A stretch of 64,000 bases of DNA from Pseudomonas fluorescens (GTDB taxonomy: Bacteria > Pseudomonadota > Gammaproteobacteria > Pseudomonadales > Pseudomonadaceae), in the NCBI RefSeq assembly GCF_902497895.1, contig NZ_CABVHQ010000011.1:53783-117782 (forward strand), written 5' to 3'. This document shows, piece after piece, positions 37,388 through 46,841 of this stretch. Every line of letters starts with the position of its first letter. Within the stretch, counting starts at the first letter, position 1. A program made the translations under genes and the position numbers. The notes beneath the pieces are model-generated. The model made no database searches and was not told the DNA's origin. It saw only the letters and a program-made list of their open reading frames with translations.

Positions 37388-37506
37388 CAAGGGCCGACTT
37401 TGGTCGCCCTTCCCCGCTTCGTCCGGCTGCAATCCTGTACGCCAACGGATCTCGCCCGTACAATGCTCCGTCATTTCTAGTCATCAGCAACCGACAACGG
37501 CCAACC

Positions 37507-39222
37507 ATGCGCACCAGTCAATATTTGCTCGCCACACAGAAAGAAACGCCTTCCGATGCGGTCGTGATCAGCCATCAGCTGATGCTGCGCGCCGGGATGA
37601 TCCGCAAACTCGCCTCGGGCCTGTACACCTGGCTGCCGATGGGCTTGCGGGTAATGCGCAAGGTCGAAGCCATCGTTCGTGAAGAAATGAACGCCGCCGG
37701 CTCTCTTGAAGTGTTGATGCCGAGCACGCAACCGGCTGAGCTGTGGCAGGAATCCGGTCGCTGGGAAGAGTACGGGCCTGAATTGCTGCGCTTCAAGGAT
37801 CGCCACGGTCGCGACTTCTGCGCCGGCCCGACTCACGAAGAAGTCATCACCGACCTGATGCGTAACGAGTTGAGCAGCTACAAACAGCTGCCGATCAACC
37901 TGTATCAGATCCAGACCAAATTCCGTGACGAAATCCGCCCACGCTTCGGTTTGATGCGCGGCCGCGAGTTCATCATGAAGGACGCCTATTCGTTCCACGC
38001 TGATCAGCCTTCGCTGCAGATCACCTACGACCGCATGTACCAGGCGTATTGCAACGTATTCACCCGTCTGGGACTGAAGTTCCGTGCTGTTGAAGCCGAC
38101 AACGGCTCGATCGGCGGTGCCGGCTCCCACGAATTCCACGTACTGGCCGAATCCGGCGAAGACGATATTGTCTTCAGCAACGGGTCCGACTACGCCGCGA
38201 ACATTGAGAAAGCCGAAGCCGTACCGCGCGAACCCTCCCGCGCGCTGCCTGCCGAAGAGCTGCGCCTGGTCGATACGCCGAACGCCAAGACCATTGCGCA
38301 ACTGGTCGAAGGCTTCAACCTGCCGATCGAGAAGACCATCAAGACCCTGGTGGTTCATGCTGAAGAGAAAGGCAAGCTGATTGCCTTGATCATCCGTGGC
38401 GACCACGAGCTGAACGAAATCAAGGCCGCCAACCAGCCTGGCGTCGCCAGCCCGCTGGTCATGGCCTCCGAAGCCGAACTGCGCGACGCCATTGGCGCCG
38501 GTGCCGGCTCCCTCGGCCCGCTGAACCTGCCGCTGCCAATCATCATCGACCGCTCGGTCGAACTGATGAGCGACTTCGGCATCGGTGCCAACATCGACGA
38601 CAAGCACTACTTCGGCGTGAACTGGGAGCGTGACCTGCCGGTTCCGACCGTTGCCGACCTGCGTAACGTCGTAGCCGGAGACCCGAGTCCTGACGGCAAA
38701 GGCACCCTGGAAATCAAGCGCGGCATAGAAGTCGGGCACATCTTCCAGCTGGGCAACAAGTACAGCAAAGCGATGAAGTGCGAAGTGCTGGGCGAGAATG
38801 GCAAGCCGGTCACCCTGGAAATGGGCTGCTACGGCATCGGCGTTTCCCGCGTGGTGGCAGCGGCCATCGAGCAGAACAACGACGCCAACGGGATCATCTG
38901 GAGCGACACCCTGGCCCCGTTCCAGGTTGCCCTGGTGCCATTGCGCTACGAAACCGAACAGGTTCGCGAAGCCACCGACAAGCTGTATGCAGAACTGACT
39001 GCAGCCGGCTTTGAAGTGCTGCTGGATGATCGTGACAAAAAAACCAGCCCGGGCATCAAGTTCGCAGACATGGAGCTGATCGGCATTCCGCACCGGATCG
39101 TGGTCAGTGACCGCGGCCTCGCCGAAGGCAACCTGGAATACAAGAGCCGTACCGAGGCCGAGGCGCATGCGCTGCCGGTCGCTGACGTACTGTCATTCCT
39201 CCAGGCCCGTATCCGCCGCTGA
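37507..39222 (+). CDS. proS: Prolyl-tRNA synthetase
   Basis: A 571-residue class II synthetase of the bacterial type. Motif 1 is in [20 protein letters not shown], motif 2 in [25 protein letters not shown], and motif 3 in [17 protein letters not shown]. Between motifs 2 and 3 lies the YbaK-like editing insertion (about residues 225-400), which clears Ala-tRNA(Pro). A C-terminal anticodon domain ends at SFLQARIRR. Length matches E. coli (572). The next lipoprotein gene starts 19 bases after its stop. Confidence 0.97.
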   Translation: MRTSQYLLATQKETPSDAVVISHQLMLRAGMIRKLASGLYTWLPMGLRVMRKVEAIVREEMNAAGSLEVLMPSTQPAELWQESGRWEEYGPELLRFKDRHGRDFCAGPTHEEVITDLMRNELSSYKQLPINLYQIQTKFRDEIRPRFGLMRGREFIMKDAYSFHADQPSLQITYDRMYQAYCNVFTRLGLKFRAVEADNGSIGGAGSHEFHVLAESGEDDIVFSNGSDYAANIEKAEAVPREPSRALPAEELRLVDTPNAKTIAQLVEGFNLPIEKTIKTLVVHAEEKGKLIALIIRGDHELNEIKAANQPGVASPLVMASEAELRDAIGAGAGSLGPLNLPLPIIIDRSVELMSDFGIGANIDDKHYFGVNWERDLPVPTVADLRNVVAGDPSPDGKGTLEIKRGIEVGHIFQLGNKYSKAMKCEVLGENGKPVTLEMGCYGIGVSRVVAAAIEQNNDANGIIWSDTLAPFQVALVPLRYETEQVREATDKLYAELTAAGFEVLLDDRDKKTSPGIKFADMELIGIPHRIVVSDRGLAEGNLEYKSRTEAEAHALPVADVLSFLQARIRR

Positions 39223-39241
39223 AACCAGATCAAGAGAAGTC

Positions 39242-40186
39242 ATGCTCAAGCGAAACACCTTAAGCCTCGGTGGTGCCGCCCTGTGCGGCACCCTAGTGCT
39301 CAGCGGCTGTGCCAACCAGATGTCTCAACGCAGCGAGCACGAGGAGCGCATCGAGCGCAAGTTGCTCGAGCACAGCCTGCAGATCGAAGTTGGCGAGCCT
39401 AAGGTGCTTGAGCTGCCGCAACGCCGTGTGCGGATCCATGAACAGAAGACCTTCGAGGTCACCGAATTCGAAGTCACCCGGCGCTATGATCGCTACACGC
39501 CTTACCAACCCTGGCGGGAGGTCTACGAGATCCCCCTGGGTGCAGTGGCGGTAGTGGCTGGCGTCGGCGCGAACGTGGTTAACGTGTTCGCCCTCGGCAA
39601 CCTGCCGGACAGCGTCACCATGGACTGGATCAGCTACGGCGTGGCCGGGCTCAACCCGTTCATGAACGTGCAGTCCCATGGTCGTGCACAGCAGAACCTG
39701 GCCGGTATCGACGAAACCCAGCGCGACAAACGCCTGGAATATTCGAGCCTGCCGTGGAGCGAGCGTCCGGTGGAGGTCAAGACCGGCAAATACACCTTCA
39801 ACCTGAGCACCGACCGTAATGGCGTTCTGCGCCTGAACCTGCTGGACAGCCCGTTCGCCGAACACGACCTGAACCACCTCAGCAAACTGCAGATCAGTGT
39901 CGCCCAGGATGACGTGCATTCCGACTCGTCCCTGGCCGTCAGCAGCACCTTGCGCGGCAAGATGCTGGAGGCTCACGGCCTGATCTACGACGACCTCGAG
40001 GATGACGAAGTCAGCCAGTGGGTACACCGGGTGAAACGCCTGTCGGAGCTGGGTCTGGAAGAAGAAGCCAGCGAACTGGAACAGAGCCTGATCGAATTGA
40101 CTCGCAACGATCCCGAGTTGCAGCAGGAATTCCTCAAGTCGCTGACCAAGGATGCCGGGCGACTGGTGGCAGATCCCGGGGCCTGA
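39242..40186 (+). CDS. Conserved lipoprotein downstream of proS
   Basis: A 314-residue lipoprotein with lipobox LSG-C23. The mature part has a charged helical start (SEHEERIERKLLEHSLQIEVG), a short hydrophobic stretch (LGAVAVVAGVGANVVNVFALG, ~residues 98-118) and a helical acidic C-terminus. Homologues sit beside proS in other pseudomonads (P. aeruginosa PA0955-type). The function is unknown. A longer frame starting inside proS is ruled out by the lipobox position; AGAGAAG precedes the ATG. Confidence 0.8.
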   Translation: MLKRNTLSLGGAALCGTLVLSGCANQMSQRSEHEERIERKLLEHSLQIEVGEPKVLELPQRRVRIHEQKTFEVTEFEVTRRYDRYTPYQPWREVYEIPLGAVAVVAGVGANVVNVFALGNLPDSVTMDWISYGVAGLNPFMNVQSHGRAQQNLAGIDETQRDKRLEYSSLPWSERPVEVKTGKYTFNLSTDRNGVLRLNLLDSPFAEHDLNHLSKLQISVAQDDVHSDSSLAVSSTLRGKMLEAHGLIYDDLEDDEVSQWVHRVKRLSELGLEEEASELEQSLIELTRNDPELQQEFLKSLTKDAGRLVADPGA

Positions 40187-40199
40187 TTGATCCGAAAAG

Positions 40200-40360
40200 C
40201 TTCGCGAGCAAGCCCGCTCCCACAATCCGTAGCAGCTGCCGAAGGCTGCGTTCGGCTGCGCAGCAGTCGCAAACCCTGTGAACGCGGTGTGCTTGACGAA
40301 ATGCGATTGCAGGTTTTAGGGCCGCTTCGCGACCCAGCGGGGGCAAGCCCCCTCACCACA
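40200..40360. repeat. Degenerate mosaic of three intergenic repeat families
   Basis: Pieces of three families are fused: gcgagcaagcccgctcccac (40204), gtagcagctgccgaaggctg (40229) with its cgcagcagtcg core, and gcgggggcaagccccctc (40337). None has a complete partner arm. Confidence 0.65.
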
Positions 40361-41411
40361 ACAACTCCAACTGCTCATGCCCGCCACGCAGATCCAGCAA
40401 ACGCACGCCAATCCCCAATAACCGCACCGGCTTGTCGCCTCGGTTAAACGCCTGGGTCAGCAGCTGCCGATACCCCTCCAGATCCCGTCCGACCCCGGCC
40501 TGCTCCAGCGTGGTCTGGGTAAAGTCGTGGAATTTCACTTTGACGAAAGGCTTGCCCGGCCGATAGCTACTGTCGATTCTCGCCATGCGTCCGCTCAGGG
40601 TTTCCAGTAGCTCGGGTAACTTCTCCAGGCAGCTGGCCAGATCCGGCAGGTCCACATCGTAGGTATTCTCGACACTGACGGACTGCCGCCGGCTGTCGTT
40701 CTGCACCAGCCGCTCATCGATCCCGCGAGCCAGACCCCAGAGCCGCTCGCCGAAACTGCCGAACTCGCGCACCAGCGCCAACTTGCCCCAGCCCCGCAGG
40801 TCCAGACAATTGACGATGCCCAGCCGACCCAACTTGTCCGCCGTCACCTTCCCCACCCCATGCAGCTTGCTGACCGGGAGCGCGGAAACAAAATCCTCGA
40901 CCTGATCCGGGGTAATCACAAACAGGCCGTTGGGCTTTTTCCAGTCGCTGGCGATCTTGGCCAGAAACTTGTTCGGCGCCACCCCGGCCGACACTGTGAT
41001 ATGCAATTGATTAGACACGCGCCGGCGGATGTCTTGCGCGATGCGCGTGGCGCTGCCGGCAAAATGCGGACTATCGGAAACATCGAGATAGGCCTCATCC
41101 AGCGACAAGGGCTCGATCAGGTCGGTGTAATCGCGAAAAATCGTCTGAATCTCTTTCGAGGCCTCCTTGTAGGCCTCCATGCGCGGCTTGACGATTACCA
41201 GGTCCGGACACAACTTCAAAGCATGCCGCGAAGACATGGCCGAGCGCACCCCATAGGCCCGCGCCTCATAGTTGCAGGTGGCAATCACCCCACGCCGCTC
41301 CGCCGACCCGCCAACAGCCAGCGGTTTGCCGGCCAGATCCGGGTCGTCACGCATCTCGATAGCGGCATAGAAGCAATCACAGTCGACGTGGATGATTTTG
41401 CGCTGCGTCAT
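40353..41411 (-). CDS. dinB: DNA polymerase IV
   Basis: A 352-residue Y-family polymerase for translesion synthesis. The palm starts IIHVDCDCFYAAIEMRDD, with metal-binding D10 and a tyrosine at the steric-gate position where E. coli DinB has Phe. The second catalytic site is PLSLDEAYLDVS, and helix-hairpin-helix and little-finger domains follow. The start ATG at 41411 is preferred; the longer frame reads through the promoter and lacks family character. A LexA-type box is 70 bases upstream. No beta-clamp motif was confidently placed. Confidence 0.95.
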   Translation of the reverse strand: MTQRKIIHVDCDCFYAAIEMRDDPDLAGKPLAVGGSAERRGVIATCNYEARAYGVRSAMSSRHALKLCPDLVIVKPRMEAYKEASKEIQTIFRDYTDLIEPLSLDEAYLDVSDSPHFAGSATRIAQDIRRRVSNQLHITVSAGVAPNKFLAKIASDWKKPNGLFVITPDQVEDFVSALPVSKLHGVGKVTADKLGRLGIVNCLDLRGWGKLALVREFGSFGERLWGLARGIDERLVQNDSRRQSVSVENTYDVDLPDLASCLEKLPELLETLSGRMARIDSSYRPGKPFVKVKFHDFTQTTLEQAGVGRDLEGYRQLLTQAFNRGDKPVRLLGIGVRLLDLRGGHEQLELLW

Positions 41412-41480
41412 ATGAAGGCAGTGTTCGTTGAGGGCAAAAGGGTTCAAGATGAAACTTGATCGGCAGTATCTCACTGACAC

Positions 41481-41496
41481 CTGTATATAGCACCAG
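41481..41496 (-). promoter_or_regulatory. Candidate LexA (SOS) box upstream of dinB
   Basis: The 16-mer CTGTATATAGCACCAG has the CTG-N10-CAG form with an AT-rich half, 70 bases upstream of the dinB ATG. It is close to the consensus CTGTATATATATACAG on one side. Confidence 0.85.
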
Positions 41497-41672
41497 TGCT
41501 TTGAATCTTCGTCTGCCTGCGTAGGAAAAAACCTGAATGGATTCGTTTTATCAATCAGGACAGGCGGTCCAATAGAGCTGAAGGCCTTACGCAGTAAGCC
41601 TCCGGGGCATGTGGATCTGCCCTTTTGAGAAGCTAAGCAATTGAACAGGAACAGGTTTTTATCAGATTTAAG

Positions 41673-41700
41673 TTGACAGGCCGGCGATCCTCTGTAGAAT
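41673..41700 (+). promoter_or_regulatory. Sigma-70 promoter of tRNA-fMet copy 1
   Basis: TTGACA and TAGAAT with a 16-base spacer, then a GC-rich discriminator (gccgaca) expected for stringently controlled stable RNA genes. Confidence 0.85.
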
Positions 41701-41713
41701 GCCGACACACAGA

Positions 41714-41790
<77 letters not shown>

Positions 41791-41796
41791 AACATC

Positions 41797-41828
41797 AAAA
41801 AAGGCTACTCGAAAGAGTGGCCTTTTTT
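41797..41828 (+). terminator. Terminator of tRNA-fMet copy 1
   Basis: Stem aaggctactc / gagtggcctt with a GAAA loop and a T run. The same hairpin follows copy 3; a near copy follows copy 2. Confidence 0.9.
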
Positions 41829-41981
41829 GTGTCTGTCGCTTTTACAATAAACCCCTCCCCGAAGTACCAGTCAGGTCTGGGGCCAAAAGTGCAAAACCTT
41901 TGTGATTCTGGCACTTACCCCCGCAGAAACGAGCAAAACCCGAATTATTTGCGCTTATTTGCCCCACTAAAGCATTAATGG

Positions 41982-42009
41982 TTGACTCTCAAGCGCACCC
42001 CTGTAGGAT
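41982..42009 (+). promoter_or_regulatory. Sigma-70 promoter of tRNA-fMet copy 2
   Basis: TTGACT and TAGGAT with a 16-base spacer. The hexamers are weaker than in copies 1 and 3. An upstream block tttgcgcttatttg is shared with copy 3. Confidence 0.75.
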
Positions 42010-42022
42010 GCCGCCACACAGA

Positions 42023-42099
<77 letters not shown>

Positions 42100-42107
42100 A
42101 ACATCGA

Positions 42108-42137
42108 AAGAGGCTACTCGAAAGAGTGGCCTTTTTT
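42108..42137 (+). terminator. Terminator of tRNA-fMet copy 2
   Basis: The same actc-GAAA-gagt hairpin as after the other copies, with a slightly changed A-rich left flank and a T run. Confidence 0.88.
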
Positions 42138-42285
42138 GTGCGCGTGCGTTTCTACCCTCCTCCTGGCAACAACTTCTGCCGCAGCCATCCAAAACTGGCT
42201 CGCGAGGAGAATCCGTTGCGCCTCTGACACGTAAGCCTCTGCTGCGGCCTATTTGCGCTTATTTGACCCCTCAGGCCATTAACGG

Positions 42286-42313
42286 TTGACACTCAAGCGT
42301 TCGCCTGTAGAAT
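42286..42313 (+). promoter_or_regulatory. Sigma-70 promoter of tRNA-fMet copy 3
   Basis: TTGACA and TAGAAT with a 16-base spacer. It is the best of the three by hexamer match and is preceded by the shared tttgcgcttatttg block. Confidence 0.85.
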
Positions 42314-42326
42314 GCCGCCACACAGA

Positions 42327-42403
<77 letters not shown>

Positions 42404-42409
42404 AACATC

Positions 42410-42441
42410 AAAAAAGGCTACTCGAAAGAGTGGCCTTTTTT
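42410..42441 (+). terminator. Terminator of tRNA-fMet copy 3
   Basis: GAAA-loop hairpin and T run, identical to that of copy 1. Confidence 0.9.
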
Positions 42442-42460
42442 GTGTCTGTCGAAAATATCC

Positions 42461-42608
42461 TGTGGCGAGGAGGCTTGCCCCCGCAGGGCCGCGAAGCGGT
42501 CCTAAAATCAGTAATCGCATTGTGTCAGGAAGAACGCATCAGCCGACCTTACGACTGCTCCGCAGCCGAACGGGGCGATGCGGCGTTCCGACAAGCCCCC
42601 TCGCCACA
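42461..42608. repeat. REPIN-like inverted repeat pair (ggcgagg family)
   Basis: The outer arms tgtggcgaggaggcttgccc and caagccccctcgccaca are 110 bases apart. They carry partially diverged inner arms (gcgaagcggtcc and gactgctccgcagccgaac). It lies between the tRNA cluster and mprF. Confidence 0.78.
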
Positions 42609-42691
42609 ACATTTTGAAATTATTTTTCCTTAGGGATTGGTAACTTGGCTGGATACCCCCATCCTGTCGCGCACAATCCAAGAGGTGATTG

Positions 42692-45334
42692 ATGCGCACC
42701 AACTCGTCTGATCCACAAGACACCGTCACAGCGATCCAACCGATCCCGGCCACTCGCCTGCGCTGGCTCGATCTGTTGAGCAAATACCGCCAGCCCATCG
42801 GTCTGGCGGTCACTCTGTTGTTATTCGTTATCGCACTGATTGCCTGTCGCCACCTGTTGAGCGAACTCGATCTGAATGCCCTGCACGACTCGATCCTTGA
42901 AGTGCCGAAACCGGCCTTGCTCGGGGCAGTGGCGGTAACCGTGATCGGCTTCATCATAATGTTGGGCTACGAGTGGTCGGGCAGCCGCTATGCCGGGGTG
43001 AAGTTGCCGCCGCGCATCCTGGCCCTGGGAGGATTCAGCGCCTTCGCGATCGGCAATGCCGTTGGCCTTTCACTGCTGTCCGGCGGTTCGGTGCGTTACC
43101 GGTTATATGCGCGCTTTGGTGTGGGGGCGTCTGAAGTCGCCTACATGACACTGTTCGCCAGCCTGTCGCTGGGTTGCGCGCTGCCACCGCTGGCCGCCCT
43201 GGCCACACTGAGCGACCTTCCAGCCACCTCTGCCGCGCTGCGCCTGCCCGAACCCCTGCTGGGCGCGATCGCCATTGCGGTGCTACTCCTCGGCGCGGTG
43301 CTGGCAATCGGCATTTACCGCCGTCGCCTGCCCGAACAGCCACTGCCGGACAACCTGCTGATTCGGATCGGCCGCCGAACCCTGCGCCTGCCCGGGCGCC
43401 GCCTGACCTTCCTGCAACTGGTGATCACCGCCCTGGACGTGGCCGCTGCGGCTACCGTGCTCTATCTATTACTGCCCGCGGCCCCGTCCTTTGGCGCTTT
43501 CCTGCTGGTCTACCTGCTGGCGCTGGCCGCCGGCGTACTCAGCCATGTACCTGGCGGCGTCGGGGTGTTCGAGGCCATTCTGCTGGCAGCCTTCGCCGAC
43601 ACTCTGGGCGCGGCCCCACTGGCCGCGGCCTTACTGCTGTATCGGTTGTTCTACGTGGTCATGCCATTGTTGGTGGCCTGTCTGCTGCTACTGATCAGCG
43701 AAGCCCAGCGCCTGTTTCAGTCTCGCCAATCCCTACGGGCAGCTTCGGGCCTGGCCGCACCGATCCTTGCGGTACTGGTGTTCCTGTCCGGCGTTGTGTT
43801 GCTGTTTTCCGGGGTCACACCGGAAATCGACACTCGCCTGGAACACATCGGCTTTCTGATCCCCCATCGGTTGATCGACGCTTCGCACTTCGGCGCCAGC
43901 CTGGTCGGCGTGCTCTGCCTATTGCTCGCCCAAGGCTTGCGCCGGCGACTGTCGGCGGCCTGGATGCTGACCATCGTTCTGCTGCTGGTGGGCGCCCTGC
44001 TCTCCCTGCTCAAGGGTTTCGACTGGGAAGAAGCCAGCCTGTTGACCCTGACTGCCTGCCTGCTGGCGATATTCCGCAGCTCCTTCTATCGGCCGAGCCG
44101 ACTGACCGAACTGCCGTTCTCGCCGCTGTATCTGGTGGCCAGCGTCTGTGTGCTGGGGGCGTCGATCTGGCTGCTGCTGTTCGCCTACCAGGATGTACCC
44201 TACAGCCGCGAACTCTGGTGGCAGTTCACCCTCGATGCCGATGCGCCACGCGGCTTGCGCTCCTTACTCGGCGCCGCAGTACTGCTGGTAGCGGTCTCTC
44301 TGACCTGGCTGCTGCGCACCGCGCGTCCGGTGATCCATTTGCCGACCGCTGAAGAAGTGGACAAGGCGCTAAAAATTCTCATGGCCTCGGCCCAGCCGGA
44401 CGGCGGCCTGGCCCTGACCGGTGACAAGGCCTTGCTGTTTCACCCCAATGACGACGCGTTCTTGATGTACGCTCGCCGCGGTCGCAGCCTGGTAGCGCTG
44501 TACGACCCGATCGGCTCGCCCCAACAGCGCGCCGAAATGATCTGGCAATTCCGCGACCTGTGCGACATCCATCACGCCCGCCCAGTGTTCTATCAAGTGC
44601 GCGCCGAGAATCTGCCGCACTACATGGACATTGGCCTGACGGCAATCAAACTCGGCGAAGAAGCCCGGGTCGATCTGCAGCGTTTTGATCTCGAGGCCAA
44701 AGGCAAAGAGATGAAGGACCTGCGCTACACCTGGAATCGTGGCACTCGCGACGGGCTGTCGCTGGAGATCCATGAGCCGGGCCAGGCGCCGATGGACGAA
44801 CTGAAAGTCATCTCCGATGCCTGGTTGACCGGCAAGAACGTGCGCGAGAAAGGCTTCTCCCTCGGCCGCTTCAGCGATGCTTACATGAAGCACTTTCGCG
44901 TCGCGATCATCCGTTTTGAAGGGCGCCCGGTGGCCTTTGCCAACCTGCTCGAAACCTACAGCCACGACCTGACCAGCCTCGACCTGATGCGCGCCCACCC
45001 TGAAGCGCCCAAGCTGACCATGGAGTTCATGATGGTCGGCCTGATTCAACATTATAAAAATCACGGATATGCGCGTTTCAGCCTGGGCATGGTGCCGCTG
45101 TCGGGGCTACAACCCCGTCGTGGCGCGCCACTGACCCAGCGCCTCGGCTCGATGGTGTTCCGCCGTGGCGAGCAACTCTACAACTTCCAGGGGTTGCGCC
45201 GCTTCAAAGACAAGTTCCAGCCTGACTGGGAACCCCGTTACATGGCTGTGCCCGCCGGGCTCGATCCGCTGGTGGCACTGGCCGACACCGCCGCCCTGAT
45301 TGCGGGCGGCTTGACTGGATTGGTGAAACGCTGA
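42692..45334 (+). CDS. mprF: Phosphatidylglycerol aminoacyltransferase MprF
   Basis: An 880-residue integral membrane protein. About 14 helices fill residues 1-530 (flippase domain, with GNAVGLSLLSGGSVRYRLYARFG and HVPGGVGVFEAILLA). A C-terminal cytoplasmic GNAT-like DUF2156 domain follows (FHPNDDAFLMYARRGRSLVALYDP, MEFMMVGLIQHYKNHGYARFSLGM). It moves an aminoacyl group from tRNA to phosphatidylglycerol; the P. aeruginosa enzyme makes alanyl-PG. The product lowers membrane charge and tolerance to cationic peptides changes. AGAGGTGA precedes the ATG. It is coupled to the next gene by TGATG. Confidence 0.94.
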   Translation: MRTNSSDPQDTVTAIQPIPATRLRWLDLLSKYRQPIGLAVTLLLFVIALIACRHLLSELDLNALHDSILEVPKPALLGAVAVTVIGFIIMLGYEWSGSRYAGVKLPPRILALGGFSAFAIGNAVGLSLLSGGSVRYRLYARFGVGASEVAYMTLFASLSLGCALPPLAALATLSDLPATSAALRLPEPLLGAIAIAVLLLGAVLAIGIYRRRLPEQPLPDNLLIRIGRRTLRLPGRRLTFLQLVITALDVAAAATVLYLLLPAAPSFGAFLLVYLLALAAGVLSHVPGGVGVFEAILLAAFADTLGAAPLAAALLLYRLFYVVMPLLVACLLLLISEAQRLFQSRQSLRAASGLAAPILAVLVFLSGVVLLFSGVTPEIDTRLEHIGFLIPHRLIDASHFGASLVGVLCLLLAQGLRRRLSAAWMLTIVLLLVGALLSLLKGFDWEEASLLTLTACLLAIFRSSFYRPSRLTELPFSPLYLVASVCVLGASIWLLLFAYQDVPYSRELWWQFTLDADAPRGLRSLLGAAVLLVAVSLTWLLRTARPVIHLPTAEEVDKALKILMASAQPDGGLALTGDKALLFHPNDDAFLMYARRGRSLVALYDPIGSPQQRAEMIWQFRDLCDIHHARPVFYQVRAENLPHYMDIGLTAIKLGEEARVDLQRFDLEAKGKEMKDLRYTWNRGTRDGLSLEIHEPGQAPMDELKVISDAWLTGKNVREKGFSLGRFSDAYMKHFRVAIIRFEGRPVAFANLLETYSHDLTSLDLMRAHPEAPKLTMEFMMVGLIQHYKNHGYARFSLGMVPLSGLQPRRGAPLTQRLGSMVFRRGEQLYNFQGLRRFKDKFQPDWEPRYMAVPAGLDPLVALADTAALIAGGLTGLVKR

Positions 45335-46626
45335 TGATTCAACGCTCCTGGCGGTATTTACTGGCCACTCTGGTGGTGCTTGCCCTGATCCTCGGTGGTG
45401 GCTATTGGTTCTGGAACCGCCCGGCGCCGGAACCGACGCTTGAATACCTGTCACCGGCCGATGGCTCGACCATGACCCGCGTCACCCCTGGTGCTGCTCG
45501 CGCGCAGGTGGTGGTAGCCGTTACCGATGAGCAAAAGCTCAACGACCGACAACTGCTGACCCTGAGCCGTGGCGGCGCGGCGCAGATCGTTCAGGTGATC
45601 CTGCCCAAGGATTGCGTGCTGCAAGGTCGCGCATTGCAATCGGCCTTGAAGCAACTCAAAGGTCCGGCCACTCTGGTCAGCGGCATCGGACCCGGAGCTG
45701 TCCTGGCCTGGCGCTGGCTGGCCGAGCAGAAAGATGACAAGACCCGGGCCATCTCGGTGGATCTGGCCCTGGAAAAACCCGGCTGCACTCATCTGCTGCC
45801 AAAAACCGCGGCTCACGGTCACTGGCTGGTGGCCTGGAACGACAACCCCGACGACACCAGTGCCGGCTTCGTCCGGGATCAACCCAACGCCGAAACCAGC
45901 ATCAGCGACTACGACATCAACCTGCCGCAAGTGCTGAACAATGAGCTGCGCAAAATCCTCATGGGCTCGGACAAGGGCAATGGCGGCCTGAACATCCCGG
46001 TGGTCGAAGTACCGGCCGGCCAGGCCAAGGACACCGTAACGCTGTTCCTCTCCGGTGACGGCGGCTGGCGCGACCTGGACCGCGACGTGGCCGGCGAAAT
46101 GGCCAAGATCGGCTACCCGGTGGTCGGTATCGACACCCTGCGCTACTACTGGCAGCACAAGAGCCCGGAACAAAGCGCCACCGACCTCAGCGAACTGATG
46201 CAACACTACCGACAGAAATGGGGCACCAAACGCTTCGTGCTGACCGGCTACTCCTTCGGTGCCGACGTCCTGCCAGCCATCTACAACCGCCTGCCTGAAG
46301 CCGAACAACAACGGGTCGACGCCATTATCCTGCTGGCGTTCGCCCGCACCGGCAGCTTCGAAATTGAAGTCGAAGGCTGGCTCGGCAATGCTGGCAAGGA
46401 AGCCGCCACCGGCCCCGAGATGGCCAAACTGCCAGCGAACAAAGTACTGTGCATCTACGGCGAAGAAGAAATCGACGAAAGCGGTTGCACCGAGAAGACC
46501 GCCGTCGGTGAAGCCATGAAGCTGCCTGGCGGCCACCACTTCGACGAGAACTACCCGGCCCTGGCGCAACGCCTGGTCGATGCGATCGAGAAGCGTCAGG
46601 GCAAGAGCCGGGTCGCCGAAGAGTGA
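45334..46626 (+). CDS. AcvB/VirJ-family periplasmic hydrolase (aminoacyl-PG hydrolase candidate)
   Basis: A 430-residue protein with an N-terminal membrane anchor (LLATLVVLALILGGGYWFW) and two alpha/beta parts. The C-terminal hydrolase domain starts VTLFLSGDGGWRDLDRDVAGEM and carries the nucleophile serine in LTGYSFGADVLP. The homologue next to mprF in P. aeruginosa (PA0919) was reported to hydrolyse alanyl-PG in the periplasm, so this is probably the reverse partner of MprF. Start and mprF stop share TGATG. A terminator follows. Confidence 0.88.
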   Translation: MIQRSWRYLLATLVVLALILGGGYWFWNRPAPEPTLEYLSPADGSTMTRVTPGAARAQVVVAVTDEQKLNDRQLLTLSRGGAAQIVQVILPKDCVLQGRALQSALKQLKGPATLVSGIGPGAVLAWRWLAEQKDDKTRAISVDLALEKPGCTHLLPKTAAHGHWLVAWNDNPDDTSAGFVRDQPNAETSISDYDINLPQVLNNELRKILMGSDKGNGGLNIPVVEVPAGQAKDTVTLFLSGDGGWRDLDRDVAGEMAKIGYPVVGIDTLRYYWQHKSPEQSATDLSELMQHYRQKWGTKRFVLTGYSFGADVLPAIYNRLPEAEQQRVDAIILLAFARTGSFEIEVEGWLGNAGKEAATGPEMAKLPANKVLCIYGEEEIDESGCTEKTAVGEAMKLPGGHHFDENYPALAQRLVDAIEKRQGKSRVAEE

Positions 46627-46644
46627 CCTGAGCACCGCCCATGA

Positions 46645-46684
46645 AAAAGCCCCCGCTGCCGCAAGGCAACGGGGGCTTTTTATT
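46645..46684 (+). terminator. Terminator of the mprF operon
   Basis: Stem aaaagcccccg / cgggggctttt with a gcaaggc-type inner loop and T-rich end, 18 bases after the hydrolase stop. Confidence 0.9.
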
Positions 46685-46726
46685 CTTCGACGCAAACCAG
46701 AGACCTTCGGCGCGATTGCGATCGCC

Positions 46727-46824
46727 AAGATCGCAGCCTGCGGCAGCTCCTACACCAGCTCCGTACACCGACAAATCATCAGGTGTATGCAAAATCTGTA
46801 GGAGCTGCCGCAGGCTGCGATCTT
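46727..46824. repeat. Inverted repeat pair (ggagctgccgcaggctgcg family)
   Basis: The arms aagatcgcagcctgcggcag and ctgccgcaggctgcgatctt match perfectly. This is the parent form of the arms that are amplified, with two shared changes in the left arm, at 33510-34265. Confidence 0.85.
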
Positions 46825-46841
46825 TTGGGGGCGCACGGTGC

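Larger units (their letters stand above)
41412..41713. other. Intergenic region between dinB and first tRNA-fMet
   Basis: 302 bases. It holds the dinB LexA-type box (41481-41496) and the tRNA promoter (41673-41700). Nothing else coding is visible. Confidence 0.7.
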
